Position numbers and translations under genes: made by a program
Shown here: positions 50,901 to 60,370 of the stretch, piece by piece
Numbering within the stretch: position 1 is the stretch's first letter
Layout of the letters: each line of letters begins with the position of its first letter
Notes under the pieces: model-generated
What the model was told of the DNA's origin: nothing
Seen by the model: only the letters and a program-made list of their open reading frames with translations
Database searches by the model: none
Assembly (NCBI RefSeq): GCF_000264905.1
Contig: NW_006763132.1
Coordinates: 3,102,023 to 3,166,022 of the forward strand
DNA length: 64,000 nucleotides
Origin: Stereum hirsutum FP-91666 SS1
Taxonomy: Eukaryota > Basidiomycota > Agaricomycetes > Russulales > Stereaceae
Reading direction: 5' to 3'

Positions 50901-52020
50901 CTAGAGCGGGAGTGTGATATGAGGATTTTAGCAGAGAAAGAACGCGGAGAGTCTGAATGTAATATGGTCTTACGTCGTGTTTCTGCGTAGCGGAATATGA
51001 TGGTCAGATGTTTATCAACTGTGAGTGGACAAAAACACAAACCTTCAAGATCTTCATGAACCCAGTGATGTTCAACTTCGAATACAAAGCCAAATCATGC
51101 ACATCCGCAACAAGGATCGTAACCTCCTCATCCAACAAATGCCACTGCTCCTCGATCGAATCCAGACTACTAAACGAATGTCTGTCGTCCTCCCCATCTT
51201 CGCTCGACCCGTCGACGTCGTCGTCGGAATCGTCATCCGAGCCGGCATCTTGAGCATAGTCGTGGCAACGGACTTGCGCCTCTGTGTCGTCGCCTTCGCG
51301 CGCTGTGGTTGAGGTAGCTTGTATATCGTTGGTGCTTCGGCTGTGACGTGACTGGGAGTGGGAGGATTGGGATTGATGACGGCCTTCGGAGATGTAAGTC
51401 TCGGACATCAATCGTTTTGTCTTTTTCTGGGCTTCACGGATACGGGACGCGAATTGCGACGTCTAACATTTCGCCGACAAAGAGGCAGAATCGGAACCGA
51501 GGAAAGGCGAAAGTGCGGCGATGATTGGCAATAGAGGAATAGGATCCCAAGACGAACGTGAAGCAAATAGCAAAGAAAACAAATGCGGTCAGTGACATGC
51601 GAACGTGTACGGGCAATACGGAGAAGACGGGAACGCGAGGGTCGGAGGAGCCACAGAGCGCACCGGAGGAAGGACGGAGGGTGGAGTGGAAGGCATAGCG
51701 GCGCACCTTCTCGGCTTGAAAGGTGTAGATTTTGTCAACCTCTTGTTCAAGCCTCTGCTCGAAGAAGGCTTCGTCTTCGGCGTTCCAATCATTGCCTGTC
51801 GTCCTTTGCTGTAATGTGCGGCGAACTCCTGTCAGTAAGAACACGAGCCAAAAGGACATGAATTGTATCCGGACCTTGAGAAGCTTCTTTAGGCCATTGT
51901 AGTCGAGATATGATGGCTTCCACTCATCGTAGAGCGTCGTCTGTTAGAAGAGCAAAGATGAGTAGAAGACAGCGTAGGGTGCCACCCGAAACGCACCTGG
52001 ATCTTCTTTCCGAACTTCAT
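47930..52020 (-). CDS. VTC4: Vacuolar polyphosphate polymerase, VTC complex subunit 4
   Basis: Fourteen exons sum to 941 residues (yeast Vtc4: 721): 52020-51997, 51940-51875, 51808-51707, 51462-51043, 50982-50974, 50900-50636, 50569-50531, 50456-50338, 50258-50024, 49900-49699, 49596-49489, 49349-49279, 49191-48323, 48226-47930. The SPX domain ([34 protein letters not shown]) senses inositol pyrophosphates. The tunnel domain makes polyphosphate from [13 protein letters not shown] basic strand (here [11 protein letters not shown]), [32 protein letters not shown] and YGVLEVKL. A disordered acidic linker of about 270 residues (554-825) is an insertion relative to yeast. The C-terminal DUF202 region has three helices ([52 protein letters not shown]) that anchor the complex in the vacuole membrane. 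A 9-nt micro-exon (50974-50982, KHD) completes the SPX ligand motif. Confidence 0.94.
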
Positions 52021-52364
52021 GACCAGTCGTCAACGAAGGAGAGACAGGGGGAGGGATCAGATGGAGGAGGTTAAGCAGAGCAGCGGCGTGCGACGAAGGT
52101 ACTTGTATTGCCTTTGGGGCACACGACCACAAACTTCAGCGTCGGTCAACGTCGAATCGCATTCGCAGACGAACGAACGTGCGTTACGTGATCCGCCGTT
52201 CCAGTCCTCCAAAAAGAATCCCCAGGCAGCCAATCTGTCGGATCCCGCCGGCGATCTCTGAAATTGTTTTACGCAAATCTCGATCACTCACGTTTGCGCG
52301 TCCCCGCTCCGGCGCCATCACTCGGGTATCCCGTTTTGCGAGCTCGTGTTCGTCGTCGGCGACC
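52021..52364. promoter_or_regulatory. Shared divergent promoter, VTC4 / GTR2
   Basis: Only 344 bp separate the two start codons. AACGTG at 52176-52181 (CACGTT on the other strand, the lower-affinity form of the Pho4 site) is followed by TACGTG at 52185-52190. Pho4 drives VTC genes in yeast under phosphate starvation; use of these sites here is inferred. Confidence 0.4.
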
Positions 52365-54866
52365 ATGAACGTGCCTGCTTCCTCGTCGACCGAGACCACG
52401 ATGAGCGACGATATTTACAGGACGAAAATCCTACTGCTCGGCCAGCGAAGGTGTGTCTGTGAGCCTCGGCTGCCCATAGTCCTAGTTGACGCGCAGTGAG
52501 CACCCCCTGACCTTTTCCCGATCGCCGTCGTTCAGGAGTGGGAAGACGTCCATCCAACAAGTCCTTTTCAACGAGGGCGTCCCCAAGCAGACGTTCTATC
52601 TGGAGCCCACAACCCGTATCCTGAAGCACAGATACGAGTGCGTATCGCTCCTCCCGACGAGCGCAATCAGCTCCTGATTCTGCGGTCTGACCAGTACAGT
52701 CATTCCACTCGAGATTTGGGACTGTCCTGGGAATGCCACAACAGACTCCCTCGGTGTTCCTCTCTCCCGTTTCTCCCTCATCATCTTTGTCATTGATATC
52801 CAAGTACGTGACCTTTCACCTGGTATATCCTTCCTCGAACTCTTTCGACATAGCCCACCGTACTATGCCGTCTTATCCCCTCCAACTCTTCTGATTCTCA
52901 CTGACTTCTACTCGGTCTCTGTTCTTTCACTTTATGATACAAGGACTCTTATCCACACCCCATCTCTCGTCTTCTCCACTTCTTCACACAAGCGTATCAG
53001 GAATGCCCCACCACCCCGCTCGAAGTCTTTGTACACAAGTCCGAGGCAATCGCTGATGAGTACAAGTACGGTATGTCCGTTCATTGCATTCTTACCTCGC
53101 CTTCTGTGTGGGACTCGCGTTGTGGCTAGCTCTCGTGCTATCCCCAGAGTCCAGAGTCACAATCATCCGCACACATATGCACACACATACATTCCTTTGG
53201 CGCGATACGGCATCGTCGCTATCTTCGTCCCTCCATATGAGTTTTCGAATTTCCTTCTTTTGTGAAGACGTGGTCCAGCGCACAGCTTCTCTCGGTTTCT
53301 CGTTATATTGCCTGCTTACATTGCGCCCGAGCGTGCTGTGTGGCGTGATGCGAGCTTCGACGTGGGAGGCCGCTACATATATCGATGCTCACACGGTCAT
53401 GGTTCTGTTTCTTTTCCTTTCCTCTGCTTACTCTCTAAACGCGTAAGACCGAGCCGTCCCTCACAGAGGGAACACCCAAGTCTAATCATTTGTGCTCGAA
53501 CTCCACATGCTCCTAACTGAGTACTGAGACTCAGACCATGTCCAAAACTCAGCGCGAAGTCCGCGTCTTCTTCTGACTGCGAGGGAGAGCCCGACCTCAC
53601 GCTCTGCTGTTCATGGTCCAGTGACTCGAACACGGTGCTCCGTCATGTGGATTCCGTTCTCCATAACCATATCCGTCCTTTCTTCTTTTAGAAGTACTAG
53701 GAAAGGAGTTTAGGTTAGCATGTACATTATTAGTCGCTGTAACGTGATCTAGACTGAGAGTCAGGCTAGTGTCTTGGTGATTACGACTTTTGGCTCGAGC
53801 TCTCGATCTTGTTAGGCAAATGCTGTATGACATGCAGTGCTACGCCGAAGTCGAGAGGTGCACCGTATTCCATTCGGAGCAAACGCTCTTTGAAAGCATG
53901 GCAGGCAGCCTACCTCTGTTCATCTCAACGGTTTTAGCAAAGTACATACTAAGCTTACTGATAACACATCTTCCTCTCTCACAGAATCCTTCCGTCCCCT
54001 CCACGACCGCATTCTCGACTCGCTCGAAGACGCCCTCGCCGAATCCGATCCCTCCAACGACGCCATCGACATGATACCGATCAACTTCCACCTCACGTCT
54101 ATATACGATCACTCCTTGCACGAGGCATTCTCGAAGGTGCTGGGCAGGATTGTGGATTCGTTGCCTTGGTTGGAGGAGTTGTTGAATTCGTTTTGTGCGG
54201 TATGTTCTATATTTGTCTAAATTCATACGGCGTATCTTGTATTGACTAGATCGCTACCACCGTCGAACGCGCAGAATTCTCAAGCCTCAAAAGCGTACAT
54301 CTTCGATATAAAGTCGGGACTGCGGGTGGCGCACGATGGGTCTCCGCCAGTGGGTGCGACGCACGAACTTTGTTGTGATTATATCAAGACTTTGAATGCT
54401 TTTGGACCTTTATACAGGTAATTTGCTCTTCCTCTGCCGTTTAACTCTTCCCCTGCGCTTTCAGAGTTTGGTTTGACCTGCTGACTTACTCGCAATGTGT
54501 CCTTGGTGGTGAAGATCAGAATCTGACAGTCCGCTGCGTCTGTGCTCTGTCGCTCCAACTCCGAAGACTACATCTTACACACCATCGTCTCAATCACCCT
54601 CACCACAAACATCCACAACCCACCCACAACTTCCCTTCTACCCCTCCTCCTCCCTATCCCTCTCCTCCCAATCCAACGCCACCCAAGGGACAACGATAAC
54701 TTATCACCAACTCACGCCTCATCTCGCTCTTCTGGCTGTGTTGCCTACTAGTATTTGGGAGGGGAGGAGAGGATTGGTGGAGTATAATGTTGTGTGGATG
54801 AGGGAGGGTGTTAGGGAGATTTGGGAGGAGGAGTGGGGAGCGAGGGGGGTGGGGAGTGAGGCGTAG
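52365..54866 (+). CDS. GTR2: Rag-family GTPase of the EGO complex, Gtr2/RagC type
   Basis: Seven exons (52365-52450, 52536-52637, 52695-52803, 52944-53070, 53985-54199, 54275-54417, 54515-54866) give 377 residues. It pairs with Gtr1 on the vacuole to relay amino-acid supply to TORC1. The P-loop is GQRRSGKTS, split by intron 1; EIWDCPG is the switch II DxxG; VFVHKSE is the G4 position. [32 protein letters not shown] and [11 protein letters not shown] are the roadblock-side motifs shared with RagC and Gtr2. The stretch after FGPLYR (about 310 to the end) contains a Ser/Thr/Pro-rich insertion of about 40 residues. Intron 4 is 914 bp, against 57-140 bp for the others. G4 reads HKSE where RagC has HKVD. 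Gtr2 is favoured over Gtr1 by the RRSGK P-loop and DYIKTLN region. Confidence 0.87.
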
Positions 54867-55058
54867 GCGTAGGTGCGGGTTGGGAGGGGACGTGGGATTA
54901 GGAGAAAGAGAAGTTTCGGGGACGGAAACGCGAAGTCTATGTTTGTGGCGGTTTACCCGCAAATTAGATAGACTGTCTCCGATGAGAACAGTCTGCTTAC
55001 AAGACGGCTACTCCTCATCTAAGCATTGTTATTCTCTACGTTATAATCTTCTGTATTA

Positions 55059-55467
55059 GGGCATATACGTAGCGGTTCACATCGCGTTTTTGCGATGTGA
55101 ACTAAACCCATGATGGGTTCAATACTTCTGATTTTTGTCCCGTTGGAGCCTCGAAGCTCAATTCACACTCTGTGCGATTTCGATGCGAGAGGGGCATCCT
55201 CCGGCCTCTGCCCGTTCACTGACGTCGTTCGAAACAGCACACACTTTGGCGGAAGGCCCACGTACTGTACATAGATCCCAAAAGAATCACTGTATCAAAG
55301 GCCATCAGGAAAGGGGACGGGAATGAGAGCAAAAGTGGACCCGTTTCGAGGATCCAAACTCAATGTGAACTGAGTATTATATCTAGCACTAGCTCGAGAT
55401 TTCGAGTTCACACTTTTCGTTTTCAGGATGACGAACGAAACTGATGTGAACCGCTACATATATGCCC
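55059..55467. mobile_element. MITE-like non-autonomous transposable element, 409 bp
   Basis: Terminal inverted repeats of 25 bp match at 24 positions: left 55059-55083, starting GGGCATATACGTAGCGG; right 55443-55467, whose complement starts GGGCATATATGTAGCGG. Both ends are flanked by TA (55057-55058 and 55468-55469), the target duplication typical of Tc1/mariner-type elements. The left end folds into an 11-bp perfect hairpin (GTTCACATCGC, 75-85, with its complement at 55092-55102). Further TGTGAAC motifs occur inside (near 55363 and, inverted, near 55404), as expected of subterminal transposase sites. There is no coding capacity. It lies between GTR2 (ends 54866) and the RanGAP ATG (55787). 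Confidence 0.8.
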
Positions 55468-55786
55468 TATTGTTCCGAAGCGTTTGAATGGATGGGCCAC
55501 AACTTCGAATTTATTTCTGGGATGCGTGGCGCACCGGCCGGACCGGAGAGCATCGGACCAGGATTTGGCCCTTGGTGTCGCGCTTTGTGAACAACGTGTT
55601 CCTTCGTTCCTTCCCCTTCGCATTCCATCTTGATTTTCTCGCTGTCTACTTGATTTCTTGCTCGCACTCTCTACTCACTACTATCTCTATACAAGGACTG
55701 CACGTTCATAACCTCGTACCCGGATCGTCTTCAACAGTAAAAGCTGCCCATCCTTGTTGCTTGCCATAGGCTATAAGATCTCAATC

Positions 55787-57183
55787 ATGGCGCTACCGAA
55801 TTTCAAGATATTCGACCTCCGTGGAAGGAATCTCAGATTAGAGTCGCGAGAAGATGCTCTGCTTTACATCGGTGAACTGGATGCAAGTATCGTCGAGGAA
55901 ATATACCTAGCGGACGTAACATTTGGCGTCGGGGCGGCAGAGGCTCTTGGTGAAGTGATCAAGAAAATCAAACATCTGAAGGTTCGTTTCCAGTAGTATT
56001 TGTGTTCGATCTTGTATATTGCCACCATTATTATCTAGAGATCGCACACTGACGCACTTACACATCACATGATCATAACTTTTAGGTCGCAGGACTTTCG
56101 GACATCTTCATCGGTCGCTCCACCAACGAAGTACTGAAGGCTCTCCCTCTCATCTGCAACGCTCTCATAGACAAGCCGAGTCTCGTCGAGCTTGATCTGA
56201 GCAACAACGCCATTGGTGCTCGCGTCGTGGACATACTTGTGCCGCTTCTCACTCAGAACCGTCATATCGAGGTCCTGAAGCTGAATAATAATGGCTTCGG
56301 ACCCGAGGCGGGTACCATCGTCGCCAACGCTCTCATCGAAGCCGCGAGGCTCAGCACAAACTTAGGGCAGGCCTCCCAGCTTCGTGTCGTCATGTGCGGG
56401 CGGAATCGTCTGGAGAACGAATCCGCGACGGCTTGGGCACGAGCGTTCGCGGCACACCCGAACTTGCAACAAGTTGAACTACAAAATAATGGGATCCGAG
56501 AAGAAGGGTTCGGTGCGATTTTGCGTGGATTGGCATGTTGTGGAGATCTAAGGTATCTCAACTTGCGAGATAACAATTCGATGGATGCATATCCGGGTAT
56601 CGATTTTGCGATGTCGGAACGAGAGCATCATGGATGGCAGGCTTTGAAGGAGCTCTTGCCCGCCGTGCGGAAACTTCGGTTTTTGGACCTTTCAGACTGT
56701 GGACTCAATGCTCCTGGCTCGATGGCGCTTGTTCATGCCCTTGCGGATGGTCACCAGAAGGAACTCGAAACACTTTTACTGGAGAACAATGATATTGTGG
56801 ACAACGTGTACAAGGATCTGGTAAGCGTGTTATCGGATCGACTTCCCGCCCTCACGACGCTCGGTCTCGCCTGTAACGAGGACCTCGAGAGCGACGTCGT
56901 CAGCGCTCTGAATGCAATGCTAGAGGCCCGTGGTGGGAGAGTTGTGATCGAGGACGAAGACGAGGATCTGCCGGAGGAGAAGGGAGTGGATGCGGCGAGG
57001 ACCGAAGTACCAAACCAAGGCAGTGTAGGAGACGACGACGAGATATTGAGCGACCTTGCCAATATGTTTGGCGTTATGGATATTGGCGACCAGGACTCGA
57101 AGGTCAACCGAGAGTATGTCCAGATTGTGCTCCGTTGCTTTATGTTTGTTTTGCTGTTAGCGCTGTACTTTCTACTTAGATGA
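55787..57183 (+). CDS. RNA1: Ran GTPase-activating protein (RanGAP, Rna1)
   Basis: Exon 1 is 55787-55981 and exon 2 is 56086-57113; a likely third exon of four bases (57180-57183) supplies the stop. The product is about 408 residues, close to yeast Rna1 (407). It stimulates GTP hydrolysis by Ran in the cytoplasm and so sets the direction of nuclear transport. Leucine-rich repeats run throughout (LVELDLSNNAIG, VLKLNNNGFGPEAG, QQVELQNNGIREEGF, LRYLNLRDN, RFLDLSDCGLNAPG, LETLLLENNDI). SDIFIGR holds the Arg (residue 76) at the position of the essential Arg of fission-yeast Rna1, and MCGRNRLE is a RanGAP hallmark. The acidic tail (EDEDEDLPEEKG) is also typical. If the last intron is retained, the frame continues into a hydrophobic tail to the same stop. 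Confidence 0.94.
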
Positions 57184-57988
57184 TGCACTGGATGTGTTAT
57201 CCATTTCAATTTTTGATCATATCTTCGTGCATGATAAGGGTATGGCGGTTTCATTCATCCCGATGAAGAGGCCGCCAGAGGAGCGAACTTGTCGAACGTA
57301 GCGGCGATTCCTGGACGGTACTGAATGTCGCGATACATTGAGACATTCTTCATAGAAATCTTGTCTTACGACCTTTGCGTATAGGATCCTTATCCAACCG
57401 TGAAATACCGAATTTTCGGGTGGAGCTTGCATGGGCCACACTGCTTTGTGTTGTGTGGCGACATGATCAGGACCTCGGCAGTTACCGTAACCTTGTCCAT
57501 GTGGCACGGTTGAGCGCAACTCTCTCCCGTTACCAATAATCTTGCTGGCTTTCTTGTGTGGACTCTTCGTAAGTAACCAATGATCAGAGGGTTTTTAGGA
57601 TGCTCAATATTGTCTAGGGTCCTTGCAAGGTATGAGCGTGTAGTATTTTCATCGTGTTGCCGGGTAGTCAAACAAGTTTGGATGCAGTCGACAAGGTTGA
57701 AAGTACTCAGCCGGCCGCTGTTACTTTCGCTCCCGACGCAGTGACCTGTGCTTGGCTGCAAGGCTCAATGAAACCCTATTTTCATAGGTAATATGATTGA
57801 TGGCTATACTTCTCTCACCATACCGATACTTTTGTTTCTTATCACCGGGCAGCCCACGCAATATGATCTTGCCGTACACTTCAACTGCGACCACTCGCAT
57901 GCTACCGGCAGTTTCACCGCACGTCAGTAGTCCTTCAGATAATTTGCATGCTAGGAACTTTCATTTTCTAAACATATGTGTGTATGCA
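57184..57988. other. Intergenic region, RanGAP to PrpF
   Basis: About 800 bp. No gene, RNA or repeat was supported. Upstream in-frame sequence of the PrpF gene may hold an extra leader exon. Confidence 0.5.
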
Positions 57989-59532
57989 ATGCGGCCACAG
58001 ATCCGGAGCCGTATGTTTGGAACGAGGACCTTGAAGGAAACACGAAATCCGCTTCCGGCGACCTTCATGCGTGGCGGAACATCGAAAGGTATATACGTCG
58101 CTTGTATATTTTCCTGCTCAGAGGCTTCCAAAATCTTTGCTGCAATAGAAACTGACCATACCTTGTCGCCGTTCACGGTTTTCTTATAGGCATTTATATC
58201 AACAGAGCTGATCTCCCCATCGATCGTGCTGAATGGCCTCGCATCTTTTTGGGGATCATGGGCTCACCAGATCTCGAATATGGACGGCAGTTGAACGGGA
58301 TGGGAGGCGGAGTCTCGTCGCTTTCGAAAATATGCGTCGTTGGACCACCAACCACATCCAACACCCCTCCAACGGCAGCTACGAATTCGCCTGACATCGG
58401 AGCTATCTCTCCCCACAACTTCTCCTCTGCCCACCACGCCAAATATCCTTCCTCTGATGATGCGACCGTAGACGTCGAGTATACGTTCGTGCAAGTCGGC
58501 ATCAAAGACAGCGTAGTCGATTACTCGGGAAATTGTGGCAATCTGTCGAGCATGATTGGCGTCTTTGCAGTGGACGAGGGCATGTGCGTACCTCGCATAT
58601 CCACTTCGGCCCCAACGGATGTGGATGGTGAGATGGCGAGAGGTACGGTACGGGCATGGAACACGAACACGAACAAGAGAATCGACAATACTTTTCCCAT
58701 CGAGCAGGTGGAATACGGATCGGACTCGATATCGAGGGAGCGAGCTAGCAAGGACGGGCGACGATGGGTGCCGGTGCTAGATATGGAGGAAGCAAGCGTT
58801 GCCGGCGTATCCGGTATGGCATCCCAGATCATCCTGGATTTCGTGAACCCCGGAGGAGCAAGGACGGGGAAACTGCTTCCTACAGGCGGTCCATTGGACT
58901 TTCTTGCGCTTCCATCACATTTTCAACCGCCGACCTTGGCCTTCCATTCGAATCAGGCCGTCAATGTGAAGGTGGAGGTGTCTTTGATTGATGCGACGAA
59001 TCCGACGGTCTTCGTCAGTGAGTCTGCGGTCCGCGATACACTGTGCCAGATAACAGGTTCTGCGCAATCAGCCGCTGCCAGCGGTGCTGAATCTAGTGTG
59101 ATACCGTTGGATTTCAGCAGCGGTGAACTTATGGGTTTGCTGGAATGGATCAGAAAGGCCGGCGCGGAACGTATGGGCTTGGATCCATCTGCTCAGGCGC
59201 AACCAAAGATTGCCATCATCAGCCTCCCTCCCGCTTTGGACGATGTGGACCTTGAAGTCCGCGCTTTGTCCATGGGTGTACCGCATAAGGCTGTCCCGAT
59301 GACGGTGGGACTTTGTCTAGGCGTTGCTGTACGTATACCTGGGACCAATGCTCATAAGGCCGTATCCGAAGGACGGAGAACGATCAAGAAGAAAGGCTCG
59401 AAGTTGGTGACGCTGAAACACCCGGGAGGTACGGTAGATGTCGGAGCTGAGTTTGATGAGAGTGGTGACGTGAGGAGTGCGAAAGTTGTGCGGACAGGGA
59501 GGAGGTTGATGAGAGGAGTCGTTTGGTGGTGA
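57989..59532 (+). CDS. PrpF-family isomerase (DUF453; aconitate or oxalomesaconate isomerase-like)
   Basis: Two exons (57989-58088 and 58190-59532) give 480 residues. Family signatures in order: PATFMRGGTSKGIYI near residue 26, GSPDLEYGRQLNGMGGG, SSLSKI, DYSGNCGNLSSMIGVFAVDE (the Cys of GNCGN is at the conserved catalytic position), RAWNTNTNKRI, VNPGGARTGKLLPTG and VEVSLIDATNPTVFV. Two diaminopimelate-epimerase-like lobes are expected. Bacterial PrpF isomerises methylaconitate in the 2-methylcitrate cycle, and a relative (GalD) is a 4-oxalomesaconate tautomerase; the substrate here cannot be told. The protein is longer than bacterial PrpF (about 390-400) because of an inserted loop after FEST-type sequence (about 85-115) and a basic tail. 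The start could be the later ATG at 58013 or an upstream exon. Confidence 0.85.
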
Positions 59533-60370
59533 CATTCGGGACCCTGGTGAGTTATTTATTCCGAATACACTGCGTCGTTACTCTTAATGTGTCTGTTACA
59601 GTATCCCGCCGTGTCTGATAATATGTCTGGGTGTGAGTGTTTCGAGCATTTCCCCCGTGTATAACCTCGCAGCTACGTCACAGTTGTCTACGTCAGCATG
59701 CCAATTGACACTGCTCTTATTTGAGCGACATGATGAGTGTGGCTATCGTGCCTCTATCGAACTATGGACAGCTATGTGGCTATCGTGCCTTCATCGAAAT
59801 ATGGACAGCTACAAGTCTGGCATCTCCTGCACGACACAGTGCTCATGGTTCGGGTTCTCTGACTCTATTTCAGGCAATGCCCTTCGTTCTGTGTGGGTTA
59901 CCACCAGTGATGTCAGGTGCTATATGACTATTTATGGCCATCACGTCGACAGGCGAACAATTTTGATTCTAACACGTTGATCAAGGGGCGCCATATAACC
60001 TATTCGAAAGGAGTTTCAACACTCTCGTCCTGAGTTTTTGTCGAAGTGGCTATCGCTTTGGGCCTCGTGAGCTAGCTCGGCGTGATACGTTGGTCTTACG
60101 ATAAGTACTTACCTCGAATATCCTACCGCACTCTACACGTCCCAAGGAGGATTCACAGAGGATCGTTGCGGCGTTGACAGATTCGAACAATGATCTGGTG
60201 CGTTCTGTGATCTCGAGCTGTGCTTCAGTCTGGCATATAAGTCGCTTCGCTTCTTCGTTCTCTCCCCCGGGACCAAGACTTGACATATTGATCTGTAGCG
60301 ACGTCATGTAGGTATTTGTGCTACAATCGCAGTGATCAAACAAGTCCACACTAATATTTACCGTATCCAG
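59533..60370. other. Intergenic region upstream of DUF6535 copy C
   Basis: About 840 bp, with a 37-bp tandem repeat at its left end. A minus-strand frame at 60409-60050 has no domain and overlaps the expected first exon of copy C, so I left it out. Confidence 0.5.
59739..59812. repeat. Tandem direct repeat, 2 x 37 bp
   Basis: 59739-59775 and 59776-59812 both begin GTGGCTATCGTGCCT and both contain TATGGACAGCTA, with only a few differences. A short partial match (GTGGCTATCG) recurs near 60045. Confidence 0.9.

Noticed and set aside
53084..53446. Possible nested gene in the long GTR2 intron
   Set aside because: The open frame has no domain or splice support and hydrophobic content expected from T-rich intron sequence; I report the intron length instead.
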